From assembly GCA_041395725.1 (NCBI GenBank), contig JAWKZW010000001.1, positions 3,850,501-3,914,500 of the forward strand: a DNA stretch of 64,000 nt, given 5' to 3'. The notes under the pieces are model-generated. The model ran no database searches and was not told where the DNA came from. It saw only the letters and a list, made by a program, of their open reading frames with translations. The position numbers were made by a program, and so were the translations under genes. How positions within the stretch are numbered: position 1 is the first letter of the stretch; each line of letters opens with the position of its first letter. The DNA is from Gammaproteobacteria bacterium. GTDB taxonomy: Bacteria > Pseudomonadota > Gammaproteobacteria > Pseudomonadales > Pseudohongiellaceae. Positions 25,001-33,348 of this stretch are shown piece by piece.

Positions 25001-26209
25001 TCAAGGCTTTATGATTTTTCCTCGGGCCGAAGCGTGCCTTTCGGCACGCTCGACGTCGATGTACCGATCGGTAATGGCGCTGGAGCCGTGTCCCGCATCG
25101 TCCCGCACATGCTCCCGGGGGCGATGTTTCACATCTTCCGAGATGCCCGTGTGACGCAGCCAGTGAACCGTGGCCGCCGACAGGCGCTCTGCCTCGTCCG
25201 TGAATCCCTCCGAGCGCATCCGCGCTTCTGCGGTATCAAAACATTTCTGCACAATACCCCTGATCTGGCGGGTGCTGGTAATGCCCCCGGCGCCCCGGGT
25301 TTTATGAATCAGTGGCGTGGATTCGCCGGGCAGGGGCCATGCCGGTAACCCTCTTGCCAGGCGATAGCGTTGCAATGCATTCAGCATGGCATCGCTGACG
25401 GAGATTTCCCGCTCCTTATTACCCTTGCCCACGGTCAGGAACCACCAGTTACCCTCCTGGTCGGGTTGAAAATGACCCATTTGTGGCGCCCAGCGACTGG
25501 TCTCGACCAATTCAGAAATACGCAGGTACATGGCGTACAGGGCATTCATGATGAACAGGGTGCGCTCATGGATTTCCGGTGCCTGCGCTGCCATCTGTTC
25601 GGCTGTTTCAATGATGTAATTCCACTGCAGTGGTGACAGGCGGCGGATCTTGGTCTGCCCCTGCCGCTTGCGGATAAACTTACTTTTCTGACGGATCTGA
25701 GAGACCGGATTAGCGGCCAGAAAGTTCTCCTGGATCAGAAAGTTAAAGAAACTGCTTAAGACACTGAATAAGGATTGCAGAGCGTTTTGAGAAAGCACGT
25801 ACTGGGGCGCAGTCGTTACATAGGGGCGCCAATCGGGATTGGGCCGGCGCAGGCCTTCGCGGTTCAGGAACCGTGCCACGTTTTTCTTCCCCACCCAAGC
25901 GGCGGGCGGTTGCCGCGAAAATTCCACATACCGTTCGATGTCTTCCCGGGCCAGTTGCCTGATGGATTTTTTCGCGATCAGCCACATCCATTGTAGAAAA
26001 TGCTCGATCTCGCGGCGATAAGTAGAAAACGTGTCGGGGCTGCCCCGGTAGCTGTAAATAAATTCACTGGCCAGCTGGTAATCGGTTTCAGCATCGCCAG
26101 GCAGGGCAATGGCCGTCAACGTCCCCAGATCCCGAATCGGATGCTTGAACGGGTTCGGCATCTCCTCGAGGGTATCAAACAAGGGCGTCGGTGATGTGAT
26201 AATCGGCAT
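25001..26209 (-). CDS. Tyrosine-type site-specific recombinase, orphan
   Basis: A 402-residue recombinase. An N-terminal SAM-like core-binding domain (about 45-180; S-x-x-T-F-S-T-Y-R-R-E-I-E-H-F) precedes the catalytic domain (about 200-390). The catalytic domain carries Y-L-R-I-S-E-L (Arg I), K in V-G-K-G-N-K-E-R, H-W-L-R-H-T (His/Arg), G-H in D-A-G-H-G-S-S, and the nucleophile Y in I-T-D-R-Y-I-D. It differs from the P4-type integrase because it lacks the DUF4102 arm domain. No mobile cargo or repeats flank it; it sits between prc and the molybdate operon. It may be a resident recombinase rather than part of the island. Confidence 0.88.
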   Translation of the reverse strand: MPIITSPTPLFDTLEEMPNPFKHPIRDLGTLTAIALPGDAETDYQLASEFIYSYRGSPDTFSTYRREIEHFLQWMWLIAKKSIRQLAREDIERYVEFSRQPPAAWVGKKNVARFLNREGLRRPNPDWRPYVTTAPQYVLSQNALQSLFSVLSSFFNFLIQENFLAANPVSQIRQKSKFIRKRQGQTKIRRLSPLQWNYIIETAEQMAAQAPEIHERTLFIMNALYAMYLRISELVETSRWAPQMGHFQPDQEGNWWFLTVGKGNKEREISVSDAMLNALQRYRLARGLPAWPLPGESTPLIHKTRGAGGITSTRQIRGIVQKCFDTAEARMRSEGFTDEAERLSAATVHWLRHTGISEDVKHRPREHVRDDAGHGSSAITDRYIDVERAERHASARGKIIKP

Positions 26210-26360
26210 TATCCGGGCTCTCTAACCTGCTGAATTAAAATCATTTCTACTATTAGTCATGAAGGCTCTGCAAACCCGTTTCAGAAACTGTCTGATGCCA
26301 GGCAGTGACCGTGCACCTGCTGCGTGGCTTTACAGGGGTTATCGTCCGCCGCTAAACTCC

Positions 26361-26384
26361 CGTTATGTAGCGGATTATATAACG
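26361..26384. promoter_or_regulatory. ModE-binding palindrome (Mo-box) upstream of modA
   Basis: CGTTATGT (26,361-26,368), 8 bases, then ATATAACG (26,377-26,384): near-perfect dyad with the established ModE consensus of CGNTATAT and ATATAACG halves. The TTATAT inside the right half could be the -10 element, so molybdate-loaded ModE would block RNA polymerase here. The site lies 35 bases before the preferred modA start and the regulator gene modE is at the other end of the operon. Confidence 0.85.
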
Positions 26385-26418
26385 AATGGAGTTTTCGCTC
26401 GAGAAGCCGGACCCGCCA

Positions 26419-27195
26419 ATGCCTTGCCACTTCACCAGCCTGCTTTACTGGAAGACCGCACGTACGGGCTTGCTGCTTGCCTTGCTGGTGGGTTTCACAC
26501 TGCCAGTCCGGGCAGACACTCTTACTGTAGCGGTCGCATCGAACTTTGCTGAAACCCTGGCGACGCTGGCTGCCCGATTCGAGCAGCAGTCGGGCCATCA
26601 GATCCGCATCGTCCGGGGCTCCAGTGGCCGCCATTACGCTCAGATCGTCAACGGCGCACCGTTCGACCTGTTCTTTTCCGCGGATGCCCGGCGGCCCGGG
26701 GAGTTGGTCTCCCGACTGGCGCTTCCCAATGACCGGCTGCAGACCTACGCCCTGGGCAGGCTGGTGGTCTGGGCGTTGGCCGACAAGGGTGGGGAGGCTG
26801 TGCAGGCGCGGCTTACGGCGCTGCAATTCGCCACCCTGGCGATGGCCAACCCAAGACTGGCCCCTTATGGGCAGGCCGCCGAGGAAGCACTGCAGGCATT
26901 GGGTCTGGCAGACAGAATAGCGGCGGGGCCTATCCGCCTGGTACGCGGCGAGAATGTCGCTCAAGCTTATCAATACGTGGCGACTGGCAATGCACAACTT
27001 GGCTTTGTGGCACTCTCTCAGGTGCTGGCTGCCGGTGGCGGAGCGTACTGGGTCGTGCCGGAGCAGCTCTACCAGCCCATTGTTCAGCAACTGGTGTTAC
27101 TGCGGGATAGCGCCGCCGGTAGAGATTTTCTCACCTACCTGGCGTCCCCGGCGGCCCGCTCCCTCATCGAATCGGCTGGCTATGGACTTCCCTGA
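26419..27195 (+). CDS. modA: Molybdate ABC transporter, periplasmic binding protein
   Basis: A 258-residue ModA from the preferred ATG, capturing molybdate (and tungstate) in the periplasm for ModBC. The signal peptide (to V-R-A-D) is followed by L-T-V-A-V-A-S-N-F, R-G-S-S-G-R-H-Y-A-Q-I-x-N-G-A-P-F-D-L-F-F-S-A-D, and the C-terminal G-F-V-A-L-S-Q pattern, all typical of ModA. An ATG at 26,386 would begin two bases after the Mo-box, inside the probable promoter, so 26,419 is the better start. First gene of modABC; modB begins 24 bases downstream. Confidence 0.93.
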   Translation: MPCHFTSLLYWKTARTGLLLALLVGFTLPVRADTLTVAVASNFAETLATLAARFEQQSGHQIRIVRGSSGRHYAQIVNGAPFDLFFSADARRPGELVSRLALPNDRLQTYALGRLVVWALADKGGEAVQARLTALQFATLAMANPRLAPYGQAAEEALQALGLADRIAAGPIRLVRGENVAQAYQYVATGNAQLGFVALSQVLAAGGGAYWVVPEQLYQPIVQQLVLLRDSAAGRDFLTYLASPAARSLIESAGYGLP

Positions 27196-27219
27196 TGACT
27201 GAGGAAAAGACTTAGAAAA

Positions 27220-27903
27220 GTGTTGCAACAAGCTGATTTACAAGCTTTATACCTAACCATCCAGTTGGCAGCCTACAGCACGACCATCCTGCTGGTGCTG
27301 GGCACTCCCCTGGCCTGGTGGCTGGCGCGTTCGTCCTCCAGAATCCGCCCGCTGGTTGAGGCGCTGGTAGCCTTGCCACTGGTGCTGCCGCCAACCGTGC
27401 TGGGGTTTTATCTGTTGATCGCCTTGTCGCCGGACGGGGTCATTGGGGGGGCGCTGCAGGCGTTTGGTTTGCCGGCCCTGGCATTCTCCTTTTCGGGGCT
27501 GGTGGCAGGTTCGGTGATCTATTCTCTGCCCTTTGTTGTACAGCCACTGCAGAATGCCTTTATAGCCCTGGGCAACCGCCCGTTGGAAGTTGCCGCAACG
27601 CTGGGAGCAGGGCCGGTGGCAAGTTTTATCCATGTGGTATTGCCGCTGTCGCGCCTCGGGTATCTATCAGCGGCGGTGCTCGGCTTCGCCCACACGCTGG
27701 GGGAGTTCGGCGTGGTACTGATGATTGGCGGCAATATCCCGGGCGAGACACAGGTGGTTTCAATTGCAATCTACGAACATGTCGAGGCGCTTGCGTACAC
27801 CGAAGCCCATATCCTGGCTGGCCTGCTGCTCGGCCTTTCCTTTCTGGTGCTGTTGCTGGTGAATCTCGCCAATCGCCGGTCCCGTCAGGTGAACCTGCCA
27901 TGA
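27220..27903 (+). CDS. modB: Molybdate ABC transporter permease
   Basis: A 227-residue inner-membrane permease with five to six hydrophobic segments and the cytoplasmic EAA loop (E-V-A-A-T-L-G-A-G-P ... V-V-L-P) that contacts ModC. It starts with GTG at 27,220; the preceding GAGGAAAAG is somewhat far, so initiation may depend on coupling to modA. The stop overlaps the modC ATG by four bases. Sequence such as L-P-L-V-L-P-P-T-V-L-G-F-Y-L-L and H-T-L-G-E-F-G-V-V-L-M-I-G-G-N-I-P-G is highly characteristic of ModB. Confidence 0.95.
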   Translation: MLQQADLQALYLTIQLAAYSTTILLVLGTPLAWWLARSSSRIRPLVEALVALPLVLPPTVLGFYLLIALSPDGVIGGALQAFGLPALAFSFSGLVAGSVIYSLPFVVQPLQNAFIALGNRPLEVAATLGAGPVASFIHVVLPLSRLGYLSAAVLGFAHTLGEFGVVLMIGGNIPGETQVVSIAIYEHVEALAYTEAHILAGLLLGLSFLVLLLVNLANRRSRQVNLP

Positions 27904-28982
27904 TCACGATCCGCAGTCAGCTTGAGCGTGGCGGTTTTGGTCTGGACGTGACCTGTGAGCTGCCGGGGCAGGGCGTTACAGTGATCTTTGGCTCTTCCGG
28001 GTCCGGTAAGACCAGCCTGTTGCGCAGTGTTGCCGGGCTTGAGAAACATGCCCGCGGGACGGTGCGGGTAAATGGACAAACCTGGCAGGATGAGAGATTT
28101 GTCCTGCCTGTCCATAAGCGTGGTGTGGGCTTTGTTTTTCAGCAGCCCAGCCTTTTCCCTCACCTGTCAGTGGACGCTAACCTGTCATTTGGAGCGCGCC
28201 GCCGGGGTGGACCCGGCCTGGACGAGGAAGCCAGCATTGCAACCCTGGGATTGAAACCCTTGCTCGGACGCCCGGTGGGAGAACTGTCTGGAGGCGAACA
28301 GCAGCGCGTGGCTCTGGGGCGGGCTCTGCTGAGCAGGCCCCGCCTGCTGCTGTTGGACGAGCCACTGGCGGCACTCGACCTTAGCAGTAGAAAAAATCTC
28401 ATACCAGTTATTGAAAATGCCATGCATCTACTTGATATACCTGCTCTTTATGTAACCCATTCGATTGATGAGATGGTGCGTCTTGCCGATCACGTCGTGG
28501 TTATGGAAGGGGGTGGCATAGTAGCCAGCGGGCCTCTGGTCGAGCTATTTTCCAAGCTTGATTCGCCGCTGGCGCAACTGGATGATGCGTTCAGCGTGCT
28601 GCCAGGGCGTATATTGCCGGGGCAGCTACCCGGCCTGTCCTCGGTTGAATCCGGCGCCGGGAACCTGTTCCATGTGCCGCTGGCGCCCATCTCAGGCCTT
28701 GGCCAGGTGCGCCTGAAAGTCCAGGCCAGGGATGTCAGCCTGAGTCTGGAGAAAACTGAAAAAAGCAGTATTCTCAATATCCTGCCAGCTGTTGTAGAAC
28801 AGGTTTCTGAGGTAAATGCCAGCGGTAGCTGTCTGGTAAGACTGGACCTCAGAGGAGATAAGCTGTTAGCACGGATATCCGATTACTCGCGGCAGCAACT
28901 GGCGATTCAGCCCGGCACGGCGTTGTACGCCCAGGTCAAGGCCGCGGCATTGCTGCAGGCGGGTCCTGTCAACCGGCCATGA
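27900..28982 (+). CDS. modC: Molybdate ABC transporter ATP-binding protein
   Basis: A 360-residue ATPase that powers ModB. Walker A is G-S-S-G-S-G-K-T (about 30-37), the Q-loop V-F-Q-Q, the signature L-S-G-G-E-Q-Q-R (about 128-135), Walker B L-L-L-L-D-E-P and the switch His in V-T-H-S. Residues about 285-352 form the C-terminal molybdate-binding TOBE/MOP domain (S-S-I-L-N-I-L-P-A ... D-L-R-G-D-K-L-L-A-R-I). It overlaps modB by four bases and, at its 3' end, the convergent modE gene by 14 bases. Confidence 0.96.
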   Translation: MITIRSQLERGGFGLDVTCELPGQGVTVIFGSSGSGKTSLLRSVAGLEKHARGTVRVNGQTWQDERFVLPVHKRGVGFVFQQPSLFPHLSVDANLSFGARRRGGPGLDEEASIATLGLKPLLGRPVGELSGGEQQRVALGRALLSRPRLLLLDEPLAALDLSSRKNLIPVIENAMHLLDIPALYVTHSIDEMVRLADHVVVMEGGGIVASGPLVELFSKLDSPLAQLDDAFSVLPGRILPGQLPGLSSVESGAGNLFHVPLAPISGLGQVRLKVQARDVSLSLEKTEKSSILNILPAVVEQVSEVNASGSCLVRLDLRGDKLLARISDYSRQQLAIQPGTALYAQVKAAALLQAGPVNRP

Positions 28983-29763
28983 GAATGACGCTGGACGCCT
29001 TGAAGAAGGCGGTAACCGAATGCCCGGCAGCAAGTCCAAGCCGGGCGGCGCTTTGATTGGTGATCACTGCATTAAGTGTCTTTCCGTCACCGATATCCAC
29101 AGAGACATCGGTATTCACCTTACCTTTCACCAGCCTGGAGATTTGCCCGGTGATGATATTCCTGGCGCTGACGGTGAGATCCGGGCTGGTACTCAACAGC
29201 ACCGAAGAGGCCTTGACCAGGGCGACCAGGCTTCTGCCCGGCCGGGCATCCAGCTCTTTGCGGCTTTGCTCAGTGATTATGGCAATCAACGACACCTGCT
29301 CGTTAACCCGCAGTGTGATCTCGGCGTTAACCGCGCCTGGCTGCACGGCTTCCACCGCGCCCAGAAACTGATTGCCTGCGCTGCTGACCAGTTGGCTGGT
29401 CTTCACGAAGCTGGTCAGGTCGTCAAGGCTGTCGACGCCGCCACCAAGCCGGTTGATAAAAGCGTTGTGCTGCTCCTGAAGGCGTGTAAAGCCCGCCAGG
29501 ATCTTTTCACCGTGTGGGGTAAGGCAGCTTCCACCCCCTTGACTGCCTCCCGTTGAGCGTGTCACCAGGGGCTGTTGCGACAGGTTATTCATGCGTTCCA
29601 GCCGCTCCCAGGCCGTCTTGTAGCTGATACCCAGTTCCCTCGCGGCGGCGCTGATTGATCCGGACTCACTGATGGCACTGAGTAGCTTCACCTGTTCCAG
29701 TGCGAATGTGCTGCCACTGGTATCCGCTGTAAGCCATATCTGGCCTTGCAATTTGCTGGGCAT
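28969..29763 (-). CDS. modE: Molybdate-responsive transcriptional regulator ModE
   Basis: A 264-residue full-length ModE. An N-terminal winged helix-turn-helix domain (residues 20-110: L-L-S-A-I-S-E-S-G-S-I-S-A-A-A-R-E-L-G-I-S-Y-K-T-A-W) precedes two MOP (TOBE) domains (about 122-190 and 198-262; S-A-R-N-I-I-T-G in the second) that bind molybdate and dimerise. It should repress modABC through the palindrome at 26,361-26,384. GGAGG lies four bases before the ATG. It is transcribed convergently to modABC and the 3' ends overlap, so modE and modC transcripts are complementary at their ends. No Mo-box is seen before modE itself. Confidence 0.95.
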   Translation of the reverse strand: MPSKLQGQIWLTADTSGSTFALEQVKLLSAISESGSISAAARELGISYKTAWERLERMNNLSQQPLVTRSTGGSQGGGSCLTPHGEKILAGFTRLQEQHNAFINRLGGGVDSLDDLTSFVKTSQLVSSAGNQFLGAVEAVQPGAVNAEITLRVNEQVSLIAIITEQSRKELDARPGRSLVALVKASSVLLSTSPDLTVSARNIITGQISRLVKGKVNTDVSVDIGDGKTLNAVITNQSAARLGLAAGHSVTAFFKASSVILMAG

Positions 29764-30094
29764 CGGTCCTCCGGGGACTGCAGAAACGAACGGGTATTCT
29801 ACCGTGGCCCGCCATGGCTTTGTTGCGCTGCCCCAGGCCTCTTTTTGCCTTTTCGGCTTGAGGGCAGGGTACTACGCAGTTTCGGGCAGCCAGCCTGGCA
29901 TTGAATACCGGCAGGCCAGGTAGCCTGTTTGCGAGCGTGGCTGGGCTGTTTTGACCGGTATTTTCACATATACTGCGGTCATGCTCCTAGCCCGGAATCG
30001 CGCCGCAAAACCCTGTTAGTAGTCACTGACATAAAGTGATAATTCACATAAGGAATGATAGCTAACAATCTGAATTTAAAAATAAGGTTGAACA
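29764..30094. other. Divergent promoter region
   Basis: About 330 bases between divergently oriented modE and the secreted-protein gene. It should contain both promoters. No Mo-box-like palindrome, hairpin or ORF worth noting was found. Confidence 0.45.
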
Positions 30095-31117
30095 ATGCAG
30101 AAGACAAACAGGATCAAAACAAGTCTGACGGGCACCCTGGTCAGTCTGATCGCGACCGGGCTTCTGGCACAGGAAAATGGCATGATTCCGCGCACCCCCG
30201 GTGGCAGACCGGATCTGCAAGGCATCTGGACCAACAAGACCTTGACACCGCTGACCCGGGGGCGGGAGTTTGGTGAGAATCGGGCATTGACTGCGGAGCA
30301 GGTGGCGCGCCTGGAGGCCGGGCGCCAGGATTTCCTGGAAGCAGAATTTGCCGCCAGTGACCCTGATCGTGAAGCAGGCGCCGGCGCGCAGGCCGGTAAT
30401 GACGGCAATACCGAGGACGGCTACAACGAATTCTGGAAAGACGAAGGCAGTCACATCCAGGTGATCAACGGGGAGTACCGGGCTTCGATTGTAATAGACC
30501 CGCCTGACGGTCAGATTCCCTATAAAGGCGATCCCCGTGCCATGTTCCGCCGTGACCCCGGCGCACCCGGGCGCAGCGACGGACCAGAGGGGCGCCCGCT
30601 GGCCGAGCGCTGCCTGCTGTCCTTCGGTTCCCACTCCGGCCCACCCATGCTGCCGGTGATGTACAACAACAACTACCAGTTCATTCAGACCGATGACTAC
30701 GTCGTAATTCTCGCCGAGATGGTTCACGATGCCCGTATCGTACGTCTCGATGGCAGTGAACTTATGCCCGACATGAAGAAGTGGATGGGTGATTCCGTGG
30801 GGCATTGGGAGGGCGATACGCTGGTGGTGGAAACCCTCGGCTTTCATCCTCAGCAAAGCTTTCGCGGTGCGTCGGAAAATCTGCAGGTCACCGAGCGCTT
30901 TACCCGAGTCTCCGACTCAGAAATTCTTTACAGCTTTACCCTGGATGACGACACGGTGTTCAGCCAACCCTGGACTGGCGAACTGATGTTCAATGCCCGC
31001 CCGTCCGACGAGGTGATCTACGAATACGCCTGTCACGAAGGCAACTACGCACTGCCCGGCATTCTCGCGGGGGCCCGACAACTGGAGGTGATGGCAGAGA
31101 GGGAGTCAGAGCAGTAA
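30095..31117 (+). CDS. Secreted protein of unknown function (340 aa)
   Basis: An exported protein with a signal peptide (residues 1-25, ending L-L-A-Q). The mature N-terminus has R-T-P-G-G-R-P-D-L-Q-G-I-W-T-N, an opening shared by a large uncharacterised family of secreted proteins in marine gammaproteobacteria and acidobacteria (R-x-P-D-L-x-G-x-W). Later motifs include C-L-L-S-F-G-S-H-S-G-P-P-M-L-P, H-D-A-R-I-V-R-L-D-G, and G-D-S-V-G-H-W-E-G-D-T-L-V-V-E-T, suggesting a beta-rich domain. AAGG about 8 bases before the ATG. Probably monocistronic. Function unknown. Confidence 0.8.
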   Translation: MQKTNRIKTSLTGTLVSLIATGLLAQENGMIPRTPGGRPDLQGIWTNKTLTPLTRGREFGENRALTAEQVARLEAGRQDFLEAEFAASDPDREAGAGAQAGNDGNTEDGYNEFWKDEGSHIQVINGEYRASIVIDPPDGQIPYKGDPRAMFRRDPGAPGRSDGPEGRPLAERCLLSFGSHSGPPMLPVMYNNNYQFIQTDDYVVILAEMVHDARIVRLDGSELMPDMKKWMGDSVGHWEGDTLVVETLGFHPQQSFRGASENLQVTERFTRVSDSEILYSFTLDDDTVFSQPWTGELMFNARPSDEVIYEYACHEGNYALPGILAGARQLEVMAERESEQ

Positions 31118-31233
31118 GACAGCTGACTGCCCTCTATAGAGTGCAGCAACAAACGGAGGACTGAATCTCCGTTGTTGTTTGCATGGCTGCGACGCAGACT
31201 TTTTGGCCGGCGCCCGTTGTTTTTGAGCAGGTG

Positions 31234-31743
31234 TCAGCGGTCGACTACCTCGTACATCCAGGTGTGTCCTTCGGTGACCTGTGATGCCCCGACGCCGAGA
31301 CCCTCACCATATTTACGACTGAATTCCCTCAGTACCGGTTCAATCTCCGGTCCGCTGGTCAGGCGCATCAGGCGCTGTTCATAAAGTTGCCCATCGACCC
31401 TGACTATAATGCGATCATCGTTCTCCAGGTAATGGGGCCATTGCTTCCAGATGGCACCATAGCCGGTAGTCATGTAGCCACTTACGATGAACAGGCGGCC
31501 CTCATACACGGCAAGCCACACTGTTCGAGAGCGGGACGGTGTGAGGGTTTGAAACTCAATTGTGTCCCGATCCGTAAGAAAGCTCCAGTCCTCTGGTGGC
31601 GTGGCGCGGGTTCCGGTCTTGAACGGGCCTCCTGAAATGATCTCCAGTGGGCCATCGTGGAAACGCATGCTGACGAGAAAGAGCGTAACCGCCAGTAGTA
31701 GAATCAGCAAAAAAATGAACAATTTTTTAAAAAACGAGAGCAC
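31234..31743 (-). CDS. Membrane-anchored hypothetical protein (169 aa)
   Basis: A single N-terminal hydrophobic helix (residues 5-26) anchors a soluble domain of about 140 residues in the periplasm. The domain contains W-L-A-V-Y-E-G-R-L-F-I-V-S-G-Y-M and D-D-R-I-I-V-R-V-D-G-Q-L-Y-E-Q-R-L, a pattern of short beta strands that could form a small barrel; I cannot place it in a named family. Divergent from the DUF6438 gene, with the promoter space 31,744-31,822 between them. Confidence 0.65.
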   Translation of the reverse strand: MLSFFKKLFIFLLILLLAVTLFLVSMRFHDGPLEIISGGPFKTGTRATPPEDWSFLTDRDTIEFQTLTPSRSRTVWLAVYEGRLFIVSGYMTTGYGAIWKQWPHYLENDDRIIVRVDGQLYEQRLMRLTSGPEIEPVLREFSRKYGEGLGVGASQVTEGHTWMYEVVDR

Positions 31744-31822
31744 GTGATTTCCTCGGGACAGCCGAAAAGGGTAGGCTGAACACTACCACTTTCAGGCCTT
31801 ATACAGAAGGGCAGGCACAATT

Positions 31823-32341
31823 ATGGGGGGCTTCCGCAACAACCGTCTCACTCTCCGGGGTCGGTTTATCCTGGTCCTTGTCCTGATGGGGTTATCGGCA
31901 ATACAGGCGTGTGCGCAAAGCCAGGAATCAGTCAGCAGGATTTCGTTGCAGCGCACCGCCTGTTTTGGTGTCTGTCCGGTCTACAATGTCAGCATTTACC
32001 CGAATGGCCTGGTTGAATTTCATGGGGAAAGATTCGTCGCATCGGTGGGTGATTACAATCACAGGGTAGATCCGGCCAATTTTGACCGACTGGCACAATT
32101 CGCCCGGGAAATCGATTTTTACTCTTTGTCTGCAGAGTACCGGGTCCGCATAGAAGCAGACAATTCGGTTACGGCGGTTTCAGATCTTCCTTCGCGCATC
32201 ACTACTGTAGAAACCAGGAGCGAAGCGAAGTCGGTGCTTAATTACTTCGCCGGGCCACAGGAACTGGAGGATTTCGAAAATCTGATAGACCAGCTTACCG
32301 ACAGCGCCCGGTGGGTAGGTGAGGAAATACCTGCGTTGTAA
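31823..32341 (+). CDS. DUF6438 domain protein, exported
   Basis: A 172-residue exported protein. Residues about 12-32 form a hydrophobic signal ending L-S-A-I-Q-A-C-A, which could be a lipoprotein signal (Cys at the boundary). The mature part has the DUF6438 hallmark R-T-A-C-F-G-V-C-P-V-Y-N-V-S-I-Y-P-N-G with the paired cysteines, then V-E-F-H-G ... V-G-D-Y. The function of the family is unknown; the two cysteines probably form a disulfide in the envelope. Confidence 0.75.
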   Translation: MGGFRNNRLTLRGRFILVLVLMGLSAIQACAQSQESVSRISLQRTACFGVCPVYNVSIYPNGLVEFHGERFVASVGDYNHRVDPANFDRLAQFAREIDFYSLSAEYRVRIEADNSVTAVSDLPSRITTVETRSEAKSVLNYFAGPQELEDFENLIDQLTDSARWVGEEIPAL

Positions 32342-32477
32342 AAAATCTTTCGCAAGCCCGCAACCGCCTTTGACAATCCCTGCCAACAACGGCACAGTAG
32401 CTGTCAATGTGAACCAGTATCAATAACTCTTCTTTCTATACTTTCCTGTACTTCTACAACAACGAGGCAACAGATTA

Positions 32478-32729
32478 ATGGAAGCAAACAGCTTGATTGC
32501 AGTGCTGATCATCGGCGGCATCGCCGGTTGGCTGGCTGGTAAGATCCTCAAAGGCAAGGGATTTGGCCTGGTCGGCAACATTGTGGTTGGCATCGTGGGT
32601 GCCCTGGTTGGCGGCTTTCTTTTCGGCATGCTTGGCGTCAGTGCCGGGGGATTTTTCGGTTCAATAGTTACCGCGACTATCGGCGCGGTGGTACTTCTCT
32701 ACGCGGTCAGTCTAATTAAGAAGGTCTGA
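32478..32729 (+). CDS. GlsB/YeaQ/YmgE-type stress response membrane protein
   Basis: An 83-residue, very hydrophobic protein of the transglycosylase-associated (GlsB/YeaQ/YmgE) family with three helices (about 5-20, 28-50 and 56-80). The conserved pattern G-G-I-A-G-W-L-A-G-K-I-L-K-G-K-G-F-G-L-x-G-N-I-V-V-G-I-V-G-A is fully present. Members are inner-membrane proteins often induced by stress; the biochemical role is unknown. Full length; monocistronic. Confidence 0.92.
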   Translation: MEANSLIAVLIIGGIAGWLAGKILKGKGFGLVGNIVVGIVGALVGGFLFGMLGVSAGGFFGSIVTATIGAVVLLYAVSLIKKV

Positions 32730-32945
32730 CGCCGCTGGTCTGACATCGGTCAAAGCAATGACAGGTTGAACGGTAATAGACTTACTCAACGCAGGCTTGT
32801 CAACCTGCTGCCTGTTGCTGCGTTTAGAGGGATGTAAGTGGCAGGTGAATGGTGAAGCGTAGCGAAACCGTCAACCCGCTCTATCTACTGGCGATTACCA
32901 GCAGGCTGCGCCTCGCTGAATCGAGATTCACAGGAGCCCCGATGT

Positions 32946-33287
32946 ATGTCAAACAAAGAATTCGAAAGTCTGAACTCCCTGCTGAAAACTATCAGGCCTG
33001 AGCGACGCAGGTTTATCAAGCGCGGCCTGGTCGTGGCTGGCGCCGTGGCACTGGCCGTTCCAAGTTCGACCTTGCTGGCGCAGCAAGGGCAACCGGGTAC
33101 GGGAGGCAAAGGCAAGGGCAAGGGCAAAGGTCAGGGCGATGGCACCTTTCAGGGCGGCAAAGGCGACGGGACTTCTCAAGGTGGCAAGGGTAAGGGCAAG
33201 GGCGTGAACCCGGGAGGCCAGGGTCCTGGTAACGGAAAAGGCAAAGGTAAGGGTAAGGGTAAGGGCAAAGGCAAGGGGTCGGTCTAG
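32946..33287 (+). CDS. Tat-type secreted Gly-Lys repeat protein (candidate precursor)
   Basis: A 113-residue protein. Residues 18-46 look like a twin-arginine signal (E-R-R-R-F-I-K-R-G followed by a hydrophobic stretch and S-S-T-L-L-A-Q). The remaining 65 residues are almost only G, K, Q, P, D, N, S and T, with 15 lysines that nearly all alternate with glycine (G-K-G-K runs of 4, 3 and 7 lysines). No globular fold is expected. AGGAG lies 9 bases before the ATG. The next gene, 61 bases downstream and past a hairpin, encodes a PqqD-domain methyltransferase fusion. Lys-Gly repeats could be modification sites, nucleic-acid or polyanion binding. The modified-precursor idea is inference. Confidence 0.75.
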   Translation: MSNKEFESLNSLLKTIRPERRRFIKRGLVVAGAVALAVPSSTLLAQQGQPGTGGKGKGKGKGQGDGTFQGGKGDGTSQGGKGKGKGVNPGGQGPGNGKGKGKGKGKGKGKGSV

Positions 33288-33313
33288 CCAGGCCCAATCC
33301 TTTCTTATCCCGG

Positions 33314-33340
33314 AGCCAGGGCCTCAACGATGCCCTGGCT
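33314..33340 (+). promoter_or_regulatory. Hairpin between the Gly-Lys gene and the PqqD-methyltransferase gene
   Basis: Perfect 9-bp stem AGCCAGGGC (33,314-33,322) and GCCCTGGCT (33,332-33,340), loop of 9. No T-run follows, and the next start codon is only 8 bases further. It may be a partial terminator or mRNA-stabilising structure that lowers expression of the second gene relative to the first. Confidence 0.6.
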
Positions 33341-33348
33341 GAGCTGAG

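Noticed and set aside
33070..33287. Gly-Lys tandem codons as a possible sequence artefact or CRISPR-like repeat
   Set aside because: Codons vary (GGC/GGT, AAG/AAA), the frame is open with signal peptide and ribosome-binding site, and no spacers exist.
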